From positions 1 to 40,865 of the forward strand of contig QXXC01000034.1 of NCBI GenBank assembly GCA_009911305.1: a stretch of DNA of 40,865 nucleotides, read 5' to 3'. The first letter of the stretch is position 1. The number at the start of each line of letters is the position of its first letter. The notes below the pieces were generated by a model. It was not told the DNA's origin and ran no database searches. It saw only the letters and a list, made by a program, of their open reading frames with translations. Of this stretch, positions 1-8,450 are shown piece by piece. Source of the stretch: Clostridiaceae bacterium. GTDB lineage: Bacteria; Bacillota; Clostridia; Lachnospirales; Lachnospiraceae. The position numbers and the translations under genes were made by a program.

Positions 1-161
1 TCGTGAAGCTTCCTTAAATTGGTATTCAGCAGTTCTGTTTTTCGGACATCTGCCGGGTTGAGTTTCAGGACAGCGGATAGGAAGCCGATCCGCGCCTGTT
101 CATCCATCATGATCTCTTTAAACGCGTAGTCAATTTTGGGCCTCATCAGAAAATCTGCCAT
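1..161 (-). CDS. Rpn-family recombination-promoting nuclease/putative transposase, N-terminal part (runs off the window)
   Basis: The leftward frame opens with an ATG at 161-159, preceded by AGGAGG near 171-176, and is open to the window edge (53 codons). It begins MADFLMRPKIDYAFKEIM and continues with a stretch containing FLSAVLKLNP. The opening FLMRPKIDYAFKEIM resembles the start of Rpn/PD-(D/E)XK nuclease family proteins (PDDEXK_2), where a D-x-x-F-K motif follows a short leader. Catalytic residues would lie beyond the edge, so activity cannot be judged. These proteins are common, mobile, multi-copy genes in gut Clostridia. The assignment rests on the N-terminus only. Confidence 0.6.
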   Translation of the reverse strand, partial: MADFLMRPKIDYAFKEIMMDEQARIGFLSAVLKLNPADVRKTELLNTNLRKLH

Positions 162-541
162 GATATTTATCCTCCTTTCAGGCGGTATAACGTCCCGTAA
201 TCTTCAGCTCTTTTTATAAGGCTTTCAGCCCATTATCTAAAAAAATCACTCACTTTTATAAAATATATCTGGTATAATATATTATAACTGATTTCCGGAC
301 CAAAATCAAAAAAAGTTCGGAGTGAAGGAAAACATATTTCGGGTATGAAAATCATTCCTAATGTACTCATATAGGGGGAGACTTCCATTTTTTTGCACAG
401 CAAATGACCCCTCTGATACCGGATTGCTCCGTACGTTGTACTCCCGCAATCCTCAAAAACATTCAAAAATTCTCTTGCAAGCAAGCTTGCATCGGATTTT
501 AGACATTTTGACCCTGGTATCATGATCTTATGCTACAAGAG
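162..541. other. Intergenic region without a convincing gene
   Basis: AT-rich DNA between the divergent nuclease gene and the TOTE promoter. A TATAAT-like box lies near 273-279, but no ORF with a ribosome site follows it. A 96-codon leftward frame here (233-523) lacks a ribosome site and any recognisable motif. I see no RNA gene. Confidence 0.4.
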
Positions 542-570
542 TTGATCTGATATATGTCATGGTATATATT
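542..570 (+). promoter_or_regulatory. Sigma-A-type promoter upstream of the TOTE gene
   Basis: TTGATC (542-547) and TATATT (565-570) are separated by exactly 17 bp, with AT-rich DNA downstream. It is the best promoter match ahead of the TOTE gene and would give a leader of about 230 nt. Confidence 0.45.
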
Positions 571-607
571 ATATATAAGTATTGCAGCGGCAGGAAGGCA
601 GATCATT

Positions 608-691
608 ATGACAACAGCCAAAATGATTGGTAAGCAGTCATACAAGGGAATTTGTCAGAGTAAACGGGTAAAAGCAGAAGATTGGGTATGA
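608..691 (+). CDS. Possible 27-residue peptide upstream of the TOTE gene
   Basis: An ATG at 608 follows a purine-rich AGGAAGG near 592-598. The frame encodes 27 residues, starting MTTAKMIGKQSYKG and ending KAEDWV, before TGA. I do not recognise it. Its position between a promoter and the TOTE gene would fit a small upstream ORF, but a chance frame or decayed gene is equally possible. Confidence 0.25.
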   Translation: MTTAKMIGKQSYKGICQSKRVKAEDWV

Positions 692-810
692 GAAACAGAG
701 TTTGTATAAATGTTTAAATTATCAGCTATCGGATAGAGAGAGCCGTGGCGAGTGGCGATTTATGTAACAGCTATGCGGCAAATATAAACACATTACAAGG
801 TATTAATTTC

Positions 811-1905
811 ATGAATATTGAAGCATATAATCTGGATTCCCTCCGTAAATTAGTGCGAAGCCTTCAGGATGAAAACAAAAGACTGAAAGAACATCTGGAT
901 AAGGCCAATATTCCATATGATACAGAAAATGTATTTGCGGAAAAAATAGAAAACATCCGGGAATATGATCCGGATCAGGGCGGACGTATTCTTGCTCAAT
1001 ATATTACTAAGGATCTGGCAAACCGATATTTTTCCATGTTCTGGGGCAGAACCGATGTATATGCCAAAAGAGGAGTAAGGGGCGGATATTTTCCACAGTG
1101 TAATAACCGCTGGAATAACCGCCTTTGCCCCAAGCAGCAGGGCAGGAAGCAAAGCTGCGGGGCATGTGAGAACAGGGAGTGGACAAAGCTTACGCCTGAG
1201 AAAATCATAAGTCATTTGCGCGGGCTGAAAGAAGATGGTTCTGATGTGTTAGGGGTATATCCCCTTCTTGCAGATGGCACATGCCGGTTTATTGTATTTG
1301 ATTTTGATAACCATGAAAAAGGCGCGGAACAGACGGATTTCGCAAATGTGGATGAGGAGTGGCATGATGAGGTGGATGCTCTCAGGAGGATATGTGAGCT
1401 CAATGGCATTACACCGTTGGTAGAAAGATCCCGGTCAGGAAGAGGGGCCCATGTGTGGATTCTATTTAAGAACCCCATATCCGCGTCATTGGCAAGGAAT
1501 TTTGGATTTTTGTTATTGGATAAAGGCTCCGAATCTATCAATTTAAAATCCTTCCATTATTATGACCGAATGTATCCCTCTCAGGATGTGGCAGGCGATA
1601 TCGGAAATCTGATTGCGCTGCCCTTGCAGGGAAGGGCGCTTAAAAATGGCAACAGCGCTTTTGTGGATAAAAATTGGAATGCATATCCGGATCAATGGGA
1701 CGTTCTGTTCAATCAAACAGAGAAGCTTAGAATCGAAGATATAGAACGTCTTATGGCAAAGCGGCAGGAAGAATTGTCACAGACAACGGGGATTCCTGCT
1801 GCTGTAACGCTGCAGAACAGACCGAAGCCATGGAAGAAAAAAGACGGTTTTGTAAAGTCTGATGTTGTAGGAAAAATGCACATTGTACTGGGCGATGGGA
1901 TATAA
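811..1905 (+). pseudogene. TOTE conflict-system protein, 5' half (AEP primase region), split by ICE1
   Basis: N-terminal part of a primase-helicase of the TOTE type. From the ATG at 811 there is a short coiled coil (LRKLVRSLQDENKRLKEHL), then a cysteine cluster of zinc-ribbon type (C-x-n-C-x-n-C-x2-C around NRLCP and SCGAC). Archaeo-eukaryotic primase motifs follow: FDFDNH, with the paired acidic residues, and RSGRGAHVW. The last codons read G-D-G-I then TAA, and this stop is created by the ICE junction. The 3' half (helicase and nuclease) resumes at 26643 in the same frame. A GTG at 745 could extend the protein by 22 residues, but the ATG at 811 fits the family better. TOTE proteins are predicted to act in conflict with invading DNA; the split presumably inactivates this one while ICE1 is integrated. 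Confidence 0.8.
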
Positions 1906-1927
1906 GGGCCATATAAATTAGGAAAAC
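1897..1927 (+). other. attL junction of ICE1
   Basis: Host GGGAT is followed by ATA, then the element arm carrying GGGCC and ATTAGGAAAAC (1917-1927). The arm matches the complement of the right end. The shared ATA places the crossover within 1902-1904, consistent with the short core used by large serine recombinases. Confidence 0.75.
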
Positions 1928-1994
1928 CGCAAATACAAGGCTTTTCGGAGCCTACCAACAACAAAAATAATATTTGATCTATCACATTACGCTG

Positions 1995-2031
1995 AAAGGC
2001 CGTCCGGCCATCAAAACCGGGCGGCTTTTTT
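1995..2031 (+). terminator. Rho-independent terminator upstream of parB
   Basis: A GC-rich stem (GGCCGTCCGG with CCGGGCGGC, one bulge) is followed by six T. It lies between attL and the first ICE1 gene and would block transcription entering from the split TOTE gene. Confidence 0.7.
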
Positions 2032-2118
2032 GTGTGGATAGACGGGAAGGAGGCAAAAAATAATTACAGAAATTTAAGCCTGAAATTTGTGTAACTTTAA
2101 CGAAAAGGAGGTTAATGA

Positions 2119-3573
2119 ATGGCAGATGACAAATTGAACACGGGCCCCGGTGAGAAAAAAATCCCGGAGGCTCCCGAGTCTGTAACGGCTGGCCAGCCCC
2201 AGGCCCCGGCTCCCGAACAGGCCGCCGCTCCTACACCTCGGCAGGAACAGGCCGGGCCCGCAAAGCCCGCTCCCGGCGATGTGGTAGTGTCCTTTGAGCA
2301 GATCAATGAGCTCATGGGCGAAAAGCGAAAGGCGGCCCGGGCTGAGGTAGAGAAAGCCGGGGATGCCCCCGCAAAGGAGCAGGCTCCCGGTGAGGCGGAA
2401 CAGCCTGCCGCTGGCGAACAGAAAAAGTCCCGCCGTGGCCGTTCCCCGAAGGAGGATAAAGCGGAGCCCGCTGGCAAGGAGGCGGCAAAGCCCCGCAAGG
2501 GCCGCCCGCCCAAGGCTGACAAAGCGGCCCCCGGCGAGGCCCAGCCGTCCAAGCGAGACAAAGTGTCCCGAAGTGACGGGAAGGCTCCGGACGCTCAAAC
2601 GCCCCCAAAGGCTGGGAAAACTGCTCCCGAAAAGAAGGCCGCCGCCCCGGAGCAGGCTCCGCCCAGGCCAGCCGCCCCTCCCCGCCCGGTGGAGGAGGGC
2701 AAGCTCATGTATCTGAAACTTTCCGAGATGCATCCGTTCCATACATTCCGGCCCCATCCGTTCAAGGTGCGGGACGATGCCAAAATGCAGGAGACGGTGG
2801 CATCCATTAAGGCAAACGGCGTGATGGTGCCGGGCCTTGCCCGCCCGGAAAAGGACGGAAAAGGCTATGAGATTGTGGCGGGCCACCGCCGCTGCCGTGG
2901 CAGTGAACTGGCCGGGCTTTCGGAAATGCCCTTTATCGTCCGGGATATGAGCGACCACGAGGCTGTCCAGGCCATGAAGGACAGCAACAAGCAGAGGGAT
3001 CAGACGCTCCCCAGCGAACTGGCCGCCCTACTGGATTTGGAAGTGGAGGACATCAAGCACCAGGGCGGGCGGCTGAAAAATGTGGCCGAGGGCGACATTG
3101 GCAAGCGTTCCGTGGAGATCGTGGGCGAGGCCCATGACATGAATTATAAAAAAGTCATGCGCTATCTGCGGCTCAACTCCCTTGTGCCGGAACTGCTGGA
3201 CAAGGTGGACGATAAAAAGATGGGCTTTATGCCTGCCGTGGAGCTCTCCTATATCCGGCCCAAAAACCAAAGGCTGATCGCTGTTTCCATTGACGGGGAG
3301 CAGGCGTCCCCCTCGGTGGCCCAGGCGAAAAAGCTCCGGGAGCTGGATCAAGAGGGCAAGCTCAACGGCGATGTGATTGACGGTATCTTATCAGAAAAGA
3401 AAAAGGAGGATCGAGGCGTGATTATTTCAACCGCTGAACTGGAAAAGTATTTCGGCAAGGAGGTCACTCCGGCCAAAATGAAAGAGCAGATCATCGGCCT
3501 GCTGGACGAGTGGAAACAGAAACAGCCGCCCGAGCTGGCAAAGGCCCCGAAGAAAATGGAAAAAGACAAGTAA
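2119..3573 (+). CDS. ParB/KorB-like DNA-binding protein (orphan, first gene of ICE1)
   Basis: 484 residues from an ATG preceded by AAAGGAGG. Residues 1 to about 190 are low-complexity Pro/Ala/Lys-rich sequence. A ParB/Srx-type domain begins near KLMYLKLSEMHPF and carries the box GHRRCRG at about 255-261, equivalent to the GERRxRA nucleotide-binding motif of ParB. A helical DNA-binding region (MNYKKVMRYLRLNSL) and a Lys-rich C-terminus follow. ParB-type proteins bind short palindromes and either spread to aid partition or, like KorB of RK2, repress dispersed operators. No ParA gene is visible. It is the best candidate reader of the 16 palindromes across ICE1, one of which lies inside its own linker (2551-2573). 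The binding link is inference. Confidence 0.85.
   Translation: MADDKLNTGPGEKKIPEAPESVTAGQPQAPAPEQAAAPTPRQEQAGPAKPAPGDVVVSFEQINELMGEKRKAARAEVEKAGDAPAKEQAPGEAEQPAAGEQKKSRRGRSPKEDKAEPAGKEAAKPRKGRPPKADKAAPGEAQPSKRDKVSRSDGKAPDAQTPPKAGKTAPEKKAAAPEQAPPRPAAPPRPVEEGKLMYLKLSEMHPFHTFRPHPFKVRDDAKMQETVASIKANGVMVPGLARPEKDGKGYEIVAGHRRCRGSELAGLSEMPFIVRDMSDHEAVQAMKDSNKQRDQTLPSELAALLDLEVEDIKHQGGRLKNVAEGDIGKRSVEIVGEAHDMNYKKVMRYLRLNSLVPELLDKVDDKKMGFMPAVELSYIRPKNQRLIAVSIDGEQASPSVAQAKKLRELDQEGKLNGDVIDGILSEKKKEDRGVIISTAELEKYFGKEVTPAKMKEQIIGLLDEWKQKQPPELAKAPKKMEKDK
2551..2573. repeat. P1 palindrome site 1 (inside parB)
   Basis: Core GAGACA-AAG-TGTCCC at 2555-2569. It lies in the low-complexity linker of parB and is read as R-D-K-V-S-R. 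Confidence 0.7.
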
Positions 3574-3576
3574 CTA

Positions 3577-3599
3577 CTTCGAGACATTTTGTCCCGAGG
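3577..3599. repeat. P1 palindrome site 2 (after parB)
   Basis: Core GAGACA-TTT-TGTCCC at 3581-3595, just past the parB stop and at the head of the long hairpin block. Confidence 0.75.
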
Positions 3600-3818
3600 G
3601 GCTCTGCCCCTCTGCGATGGCTCTGGTGGTATATATCCCCCGTCGCCGGGGATAAAAAAGCGCAGTCGGGAGCGGGCCGTCAAGGGGGCCAACGGCCCCG
3701 CCGCTTGCGGCGGCTTGCCCTTTACGGCCTGCCCCGGCTGTGCTATCTCCGGCCAAGCGGCGGGGGGTATATCCTCCAGAGCCGCCCCCTTTCCCATGAT
3801 TGGGAAAGGGCGGGGGGT
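3596..3818 (+). ncRNA. Long conserved hairpin block (unknown RNA or DNA structure)
   Basis: No gene is supported here. There is a small GAGGGGC/GCCCCTC hairpin (3596-3612). A long foldback of about 165 nt follows, with outer arms 3619-3641 (GGCTCTGGTGG...) and 3762-3783 (...CCTCCAGAGCC), an inner GC-rich stem and a CCGCCGC/GCGGCGG tip. A third hairpin of C/T-rich and G/A-rich arms (3783-3818) closes the block. The same design recurs inverted at 40441-40634 in element 2, with different sequence in the stems but preserved pairing. In both copies a palindrome site sits just outside it. It could be a structured RNA, a 5' leader of the transfer operon, or a single-strand replication signal. Confidence 0.55.
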
Positions 3819-3859
3819 TAGGGTTGAACGATTTTATTATAGAACGGAGGTTTTTACTT

Positions 3860-4201
3860 ATGAAACGACCCCTTGCATACATTACCGCCGCATGGTTTGG
3901 CGGCGACAGTGAAAACGCAGAACTGGCGGCCCAGTATTGCCGGGCCGTATATGAGGCGGGCTTTGCCCCGATCTGCCCCGCCCTCTACCTGCCGCTGTTC
4001 CTCAATGACGCAGTACCCGAGGAGCATAAAAGCGGCATTGACATTGGCCGTGACCTGCTCCGCCGCTCCCGTGTGCTGGTGGTATGCGGCCACAGCATGA
4101 CCGAGGCCATGAAAAATGATATTGCCGTGGCCCAGCGGCTGGGGATTACCGCCACCACCCTTGAGGGCATTTTGACCGTCAAGGGCCAGGGCAAACGCTG
4201 A
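3860..4201 (+). CDS. DUF4406-like nucleoside-deoxyribosyltransferase-fold protein
   Basis: 113 residues from the ATG at 3860, behind CGGAGG; earlier in-frame ATGs lie in the hairpin block. The sequence starts MKRPLAYITAAWFGG and contains RSRVLVVCGHSMTEAMKNDIAVAQRLG. This pattern of an N-terminal YI-A strand and a later xVVCG strand followed by a helix is typical of DUF4406, a family found in many Tn1549-like elements and related in fold to nucleoside 2-deoxyribosyltransferases. Its role in the element is not known. Its stop overlaps the next start (TGATG), so it is probably co-translated with ArdA. Confidence 0.7.
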   Translation: MKRPLAYITAAWFGGDSENAELAAQYCRAVYEAGFAPICPALYLPLFLNDAVPEEHKSGIDIGRDLLRRSRVLVVCGHSMTEAMKNDIAVAQRLGITATTLEGILTVKGQGKR

Positions 4202-4905
4202 TGGCATCCTTGTTTGAGGCTTATATTACCAACCTCGGCAAATACAACGAGGGGGAGCTGGTGGGAGAAACACTGGAATTTCCCACCAGCCCCCAGGAGG
4301 TGCAGGCGCTGTTGAAACATATCGGCGTGGACGGCATACGGTATGAAGAATTTTTTATTACCAGCTTTGACGGCGATGTGCTGGGGCTCTATGACTGTCT
4401 GAGTGAATATGAAAATCTGGACGAGCTTAACCATCTGGCCTGCCTGCTCTCGGAACTCGATCAAGGGGAGCTTGAAAAATTTGAGGCAGTGCTCCATACG
4501 GGGGCGCATACCTCCAGTGTGGCGGATATTATCAATCTGACGCAAAATCTGGATTGCTTTGAATTTTATCCGGAGATTGAAAATGAGGAGGACTTGGGCC
4601 GTTATTGGGCGGAGGACTTGCCGATCCCGAAAGAACTGAAAGACTATTTCGACTATGAGGCATACGGCAGGGACATCTCCATCAACGAGGGCGGCCATAT
4701 GGCCCCAGGCGGCTATGTGGTTCAGACCAGCGGAGACTTTAGGGAATATTATCACGGCCCCCAGGACATTCCCGCCGAGCATAAAGTATTTTCTTATCCC
4801 CAGCTTTCTATCCGGGAGCAGATGGCCGCCTACAAGGATGTGATTGACGGTTCCTCGAAAGAGGGCTTTCGGCGGCTGACCGAAAAAGGCCGGGAGGAAC
4901 GCTGA
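4201..4905 (+). CDS. ardA: Antirestriction protein ArdA
   Basis: 234 residues, start overlapping the previous stop. ArdA features are visible: an N-terminal FEAYITNLGKYNEGELVGETLEFP segment, a highly acidic composition, and a repeated fold with DLGRYWAEDL and the later FDYEAYGRDI. ArdA proteins mimic bent B-form DNA and block type I restriction-modification enzymes when an element enters a new cell. A C-terminal tail after about residue 175 (IREQMAAYKDVIDGSS...) extends beyond the classic ArdA core, as is common in Clostridia elements. A P1 palindrome follows directly. Confidence 0.85.
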   Translation: MASLFEAYITNLGKYNEGELVGETLEFPTSPQEVQALLKHIGVDGIRYEEFFITSFDGDVLGLYDCLSEYENLDELNHLACLLSELDQGELEKFEAVLHTGAHTSSVADIINLTQNLDCFEFYPEIENEEDLGRYWAEDLPIPKELKDYFDYEAYGRDISINEGGHMAPGGYVVQTSGDFREYYHGPQDIPAEHKVFSYPQLSIREQMAAYKDVIDGSSKEGFRRLTEKGREER

Positions 4906-4912
4906 CAAAGCA

Positions 4913-4935
4913 CTTCGAGACATTTTGTCCCAAAG
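4913..4935. repeat. P1 palindrome site 3 (between ardA and pcfB)
   Basis: Core GAGACA-TTT-TGTCCC at 4917-4931, upstream of the pcfB ribosome site. Confidence 0.75.
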
Positions 4936-4956
4936 CGGAGAAAGGAGGCGGTGTAA

Positions 4957-5433
4957 CTGATTGATGAAGAAATTTCCCGGAGCTCCATAGCAATCTCTGT
5001 CCGGGCTGGCAAGCTGACGGCCCGGGGACTGGCTTATGTGCTCCAGGCGGCTGGGAGCCAGATCGCCAAACGGCACCGGGCGGCCCAAAGGCCCCACGGC
5101 AGGCAGAGCGTGAAAAAGCTCATGGCCCACGGAGAAAATATAAACAGCATCGAGGTGGAGGCTCCCAGGCTTTTTGACCGCATGGCCCGCCGTTTCAATG
5201 TGGACTATGCCTTTTATAAAACCGGGCCGGACAAATATCTGCTGTTTTTTAAGGCAGGACAGGCGGACGCTGTTACCGCCTGCTTTGAAAGCTATTCCCG
5301 GAAACTGCTCACGCAGTCAAAATCCAGACGCATCCCTATCCGGGAGCAACTGAAACAGGCGGCGGAGCGGCTTGCGGTGGAAAAGCCCCGGGCAAAAGAA
5401 CGAGTAAAGGAGGCGGCCCGTGAGGACAGATAG
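4957..5433 (+). CDS. PcfB-like conjugation protein (DUF3801) with apparent CTG start
   Basis: The frame is open from 4957 and gives LIDEEISRSSIAISVRAG, which matches the usual start of PcfB proteins (M-I-x-E-E). AAAGGAGG at 4941-4948 lies 8 nt before the CTG at 4957. The next usable start, GTG 5038, would remove about 27 conserved residues and has no ribosome site. Hence the CTG, or the following ATT, is the likely start. The core shows HGRQSVKKLM and a strand-rich region VDYAFYKTGPDKYLLFFKA, then an EQLKQAAERL tail. In plasmid pCF10, PcfB assists the coupling protein PcfC in loading the relaxosome. The next gene is indeed the coupling protein, overlapping by 14 bp. Confidence 0.75.
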   Translation: MIDEEISRSSIAISVRAGKLTARGLAYVLQAAGSQIAKRHRAAQRPHGRQSVKKLMAHGENINSIEVEAPRLFDRMARRFNVDYAFYKTGPDKYLLFFKAGQADAVTACFESYSRKLLTQSKSRRIPIREQLKQAAERLAVEKPRAKERVKEAAREDR

Positions 5434-7258
5434 CATAAAAAAATATTTGATACCCAACATTCCCTACCTGTTTATACTGTGGGCCTGCCTGAAAATCGGG
5501 ACAGCCTACCGGCTGGCGGCGGGTACGGATTTCGCCCACAAATTGATCGGGCTGGGCCAGACCATCGGCCCGGCCTTTGCCGACTTCGCCCCGGGAGTCA
5601 ATCCCTTTGACTGGCTGATCGGCATTGTGGGGGCGGCGGCGTTCCGTCTGCTGATCTATGTAAAAAGCAAAAACGCTAAAAAATTCCGCCGGGATGAAGA
5701 GTATGGATCGGCCCGGTGGGGGACGGAAAAAGACATCAAGCCCTTTGTCGATCCAAAGTTTGAAAACAATGTCATTCTGACCGGGACGGAATTTCTCACC
5801 ATGAATACCCGGCCTAAGATCCCGGCCAACGCCCGCAACTTGAACTGTTGCGTAATCGGCTCGTCCGGCTCGGGAAAAACCCGGTTCTGGCTCACGCCCC
5901 AACTGCTCCAGGCTCATTCCTCTTTCGTGGTGGTCGATCCCAAGGGCGGGGTGCTGTCCCAGGTGGGCGCTTTTCTCCAAAAGAAAAAGGGGTATAAGGT
6001 CAAGGTATTCAACAGCATCGATTTTTCAAAATCCATGCACTATAACCCGCTGGCCTATATCAAGAACGAGGCCGACATCCTTAAATTTGTGGATGCCCTC
6101 ATTTCCAACACCAAGGGCGAGGGCAAGGAGGGCGACCCGTTCTGGACAAAATCGGAAACTTTGCTCTACTGCGCTTTGATCGCCTATATCATTTTCGAGG
6201 GCCCCGCCGAGGATCGGAACATGAACACTCTGGTGGATATGATTTCCGGGATGGAGGTCAAAGAGGATGACGAGGAATTTATGAACGCCGTGGACTATAT
6301 GTTTTCCGGGCTGGAAAAGAGAAAGCCGGATTGTTTCGCCGTCAAGCAGTACAAAAAGTACAAGCTGGCCAGCGGCAAGACGGCAAAAAGCATTTTGATT
6401 TCCTGCGGGGCCAGGCTTGCGCCCTTTGACATCCCCCAGCTCCGGGAGATTATGTCCTATGACGAGCTGGAGCTTGACCGCATCGGAGATCGGAAAACGG
6501 CGGTGTTCTTTATTATCTCGGACACCACCCAGACCTATAACTTTCTTGTGGCCCTGGCTTTTTCACAGATGTTCAATCTCCTGTGTGAGCGGGCCGACAA
6601 TGTCCACGGGGGCCGCCTGCCCCACCATGTGCGGGTGCTGTGGGACGAGGCCGCCAACACGGGGCAGGTGCCCCAGCTTGAAAAAATCGTGGCGGTGATC
6701 CGCTCCCGGGAGGTGTCGCTGACCCTCTTTTACCAGCAATTGGCGCAGTGCAAGGCCATTTACGACAAACACGCTGAGACGATTTTGGGAAATATGGACA
6801 GCGTGATCTTCCTCGGAGGCCGGGAGGCCAGCACCATTAAGGAAATATCGGAAAACTGGCTGGGAAAGGCTACGATCAGTATGCAGACCGACAGCCGCTC
6901 CCGTGGCCAGTCGGAAAGCTACAGCCAGAACAACCAGCGGCTGGGCCGGGAGCTGATGACCCCGGCGGAACTGGCAACCATGCCGGGGGACAAGTGCATT
7001 TTGCAGTTACGGGGCCTGCCCCCGTTTTTCTCCCCCAAATATGATTTGAAAAAGCACCCCAACTACAAATACACGGCTGAGGCCGATAAAATTAAAAACG
7101 CCTTTGACCTCGACAGGCTCATCAACCGCCGCAGGCGGCCCGGGCCGGAGGAACTATGCGAGGTGTATAAGGTGTCCGTGGAGGACAATGGGCTCACAGG
7201 CGAGGACGAGGACATCCTCAACTATGACGATATTGACGACCCGGATGCCTTTGCATAA
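5420..7258 (+). CDS. VirD4/TraG-family type IV coupling protein
   Basis: 612 residues from a GTG preceded by AAAGGAGG. Two N-terminal membrane segments lie at about 10-28 and 62-82. A Walker A motif GSSGSGKT follows at about 147-154, with VVVDPKGGVLSQVG after it and a Walker B-type VLWDEAANTG near 410. It is a membrane-anchored hexameric ATPase that brings the relaxase-DNA complex to the transfer channel. Length and motif order are normal for the Tn1549-like TraG/PcfC group. A terminator and a P1 site follow, suggesting a transcription step-down before the channel genes. Confidence 0.92.
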   Translation: MRTDSIKKYLIPNIPYLFILWACLKIGTAYRLAAGTDFAHKLIGLGQTIGPAFADFAPGVNPFDWLIGIVGAAAFRLLIYVKSKNAKKFRRDEEYGSARWGTEKDIKPFVDPKFENNVILTGTEFLTMNTRPKIPANARNLNCCVIGSSGSGKTRFWLTPQLLQAHSSFVVVDPKGGVLSQVGAFLQKKKGYKVKVFNSIDFSKSMHYNPLAYIKNEADILKFVDALISNTKGEGKEGDPFWTKSETLLYCALIAYIIFEGPAEDRNMNTLVDMISGMEVKEDDEEFMNAVDYMFSGLEKRKPDCFAVKQYKKYKLASGKTAKSILISCGARLAPFDIPQLREIMSYDELELDRIGDRKTAVFFIISDTTQTYNFLVALAFSQMFNLLCERADNVHGGRLPHHVRVLWDEAANTGQVPQLEKIVAVIRSREVSLTLFYQQLAQCKAIYDKHAETILGNMDSVIFLGGREASTIKEISENWLGKATISMQTDSRSRGQSESYSQNNQRLGRELMTPAELATMPGDKCILQLRGLPPFFSPKYDLKKHPNYKYTAEADKIKNAFDLDRLINRRRRPGPEELCEVYKVSVEDNGLTGEDEDILNYDDIDDPDAFA

Positions 7259-7263
7259 ATGGG

Positions 7264-7286
7264 CTTTGGGACAAAGTGTCCCGAAG
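7264..7286. repeat. P1 palindrome site 4 (after the coupling protein)
   Basis: Core GGGACA-AAG-TGTCCC at 7268-7282, 5 nt after the stop and immediately before a terminator. Confidence 0.78.
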
Positions 7287-7294
7287 TCGGTAAC

Positions 7295-7319
7295 TGCCGC
7301 CAGAAATGGCGGCTTTTTT
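7295..7319 (+). terminator. Rho-independent terminator inside the transfer module
   Basis: GCCGCC, a 6-nt loop, then GGCGGC followed by six T. It may attenuate transcription between the coupling protein and the Maff2 gene. Confidence 0.7.
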
Positions 7320-7355
7320 CATGGCCGGGAATATCCCGGAGAAATGGAGGACTAT

Positions 7356-7568
7356 ATGGCATTTTTCGCATCCGCTATCACCACTTTGCAGACCCTTGTG
7401 ATCGCCCTCGGCGCTGGCCTTGGCGTATGGGGTGTAGTCAATCTTCTGGAGGGCTACGGCTCGGACAACCCCGGCTCCAAAAGCCAGGGCATGAAACAGC
7501 TCATGGCTGGCGGCGGCATCATCGTGATCGGCACCACGCTGATCCCTCTGCTGTCCGGCCTGTTCTAA
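7356..7568 (+). CDS. Maff2-family small membrane protein
   Basis: 70 residues from the ATG at 7356, behind ATGGAGG. The sequence shows an N-terminal hydrophobic helix (TTLQTLVIALGAGLGVWGVVNLL), a small polar loop (GYGSDNPGSKSQGMKQ) and a second hydrophobic helix. This is the standard Maff2 architecture found between TraG and VirB6 in Tn1549-like elements. By topology and position it resembles VirB2-type pilin precursors, though that role is inferred. The next gene starts 9 bp downstream. Confidence 0.8.
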   Translation: MAFFASAITTLQTLVIALGAGLGVWGVVNLLEGYGSDNPGSKSQGMKQLMAGGGIIVIGTTLIPLLSGLF

Positions 7569-7577
7569 GGAGGGCCT

Positions 7578-8444
7578 ATGGATTTTCTCACCGACTGGCT
7601 CACGGACTGGCTGAAGGAGCTGTTGATTGACGGAATTATGGGGAACCTCTCGGGGCTCTTTGATACCGTCAATGCCAAAGTCGGAGAGATTGCGGTACAG
7701 GTAGGGACGACCCCGGCGGCATGGAACGCCGGGGTTTTCTCCCTCATCCGCCAGCTTTCCGAAACGGTGATTTTACCGATTGCCGGGCTGGTGCTGACCT
7801 TTGTTGCCACCTATGAGCTGATACAGATGCTTTTGGAAAAAAACAATATGCACGAGTTTGATGTGGCGAATATCTACAAGTGGGTATTCAAAACCGCTTG
7901 TGCCATCCTCATTCTTTCCAACACCTTTAACATTGTGATGGCCGTGTTCGATGTGTCCCAGAGCGCCATCTCCAGGGCGGCGGGGCTGATCCAGGGCTCT
8001 ACAGACATTACCCCGGATATGCTGGCTGCATTGGAAACCACGCTGGAGGGGATGGACTTGGGCCCGCTTTTGGGCCTGTGGCTCCAGTCCTCGCTGATCG
8101 GCGTAACCATGCAGGTCATGGGGATTATCATTTTTGTTCTGGTGTATGGCAGAATGATAGAAATATATTTGCTGACCAGTTTAGCGCCCCTCCCCGTGGC
8201 TACCCTTGCCAACCGGGAGCTTGGCGGTACAGGGCAGAACTACTTAAAATCCCTGTTCGCCGTGGGCTTTCAAGGGATGCTCATTTTAGTGTGTGTCGCT
8301 ATTTATGCGGTGCTCGTCCAGGGGATTGCCACCAGCGGCGACCCCATCGGGGCAATCTGGGGAACCGTTGGCTATACGGTTCTCTTATGCTTTATGCTCT
8401 TTAAGACGGGCGGCATCGCCCAGCGCATTTTCGGGGCGCATTAA
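7578..8444 (+). CDS. VirB6/TrbL-like polytopic membrane protein of the transfer channel
   Basis: 288 residues. A hydrophilic N-terminus with amphipathic helices is followed by about six hydrophobic segments (for example TVILPIAGLVLTFVATYEL, VTMQVMGIIIFVLVYG and GMLILVCVAIYAVLV). There is a conserved-looking loop YLLTSLAPLPVATLANRELGGTGQNYLKSLFA. This topology and loop are typical of the VirB6-like proteins of Gram-positive type IV systems (CD0411/PrgH type), which form the inner-membrane part of the channel. Start ATG with AAGGAGGG upstream. Confidence 0.85.
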   Translation: MDFLTDWLTDWLKELLIDGIMGNLSGLFDTVNAKVGEIAVQVGTTPAAWNAGVFSLIRQLSETVILPIAGLVLTFVATYELIQMLLEKNNMHEFDVANIYKWVFKTACAILILSNTFNIVMAVFDVSQSAISRAAGLIQGSTDITPDMLAALETTLEGMDLGPLLGLWLQSSLIGVTMQVMGIIIFVLVYGRMIEIYLLTSLAPLPVATLANRELGGTGQNYLKSLFAVGFQGMLILVCVAIYAVLVQGIATSGDPIGAIWGTVGYTVLLCFMLFKTGGIAQRIFGAH

Positions 8445-8450
8445 GCAGGA

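Noticed and set aside
233..523. 96-codon leftward frame upstream of the TOTE gene
   Set aside because: No ribosome site, no family resemblance, AT-rich intergenic DNA with promoter-like boxes on the other strand.
2074..2958. Long leftward frames opposite parB
   Set aside because: Shadow of the Pro/Ala/Lys-rich codons of parB; no start signal and a low-complexity product.
3589..3912. Overlapping frames in the long hairpin block
   Set aside because: They arise from GC-rich inverted repeats; all lack ribosome sites, and the structure is conserved rather than any protein.
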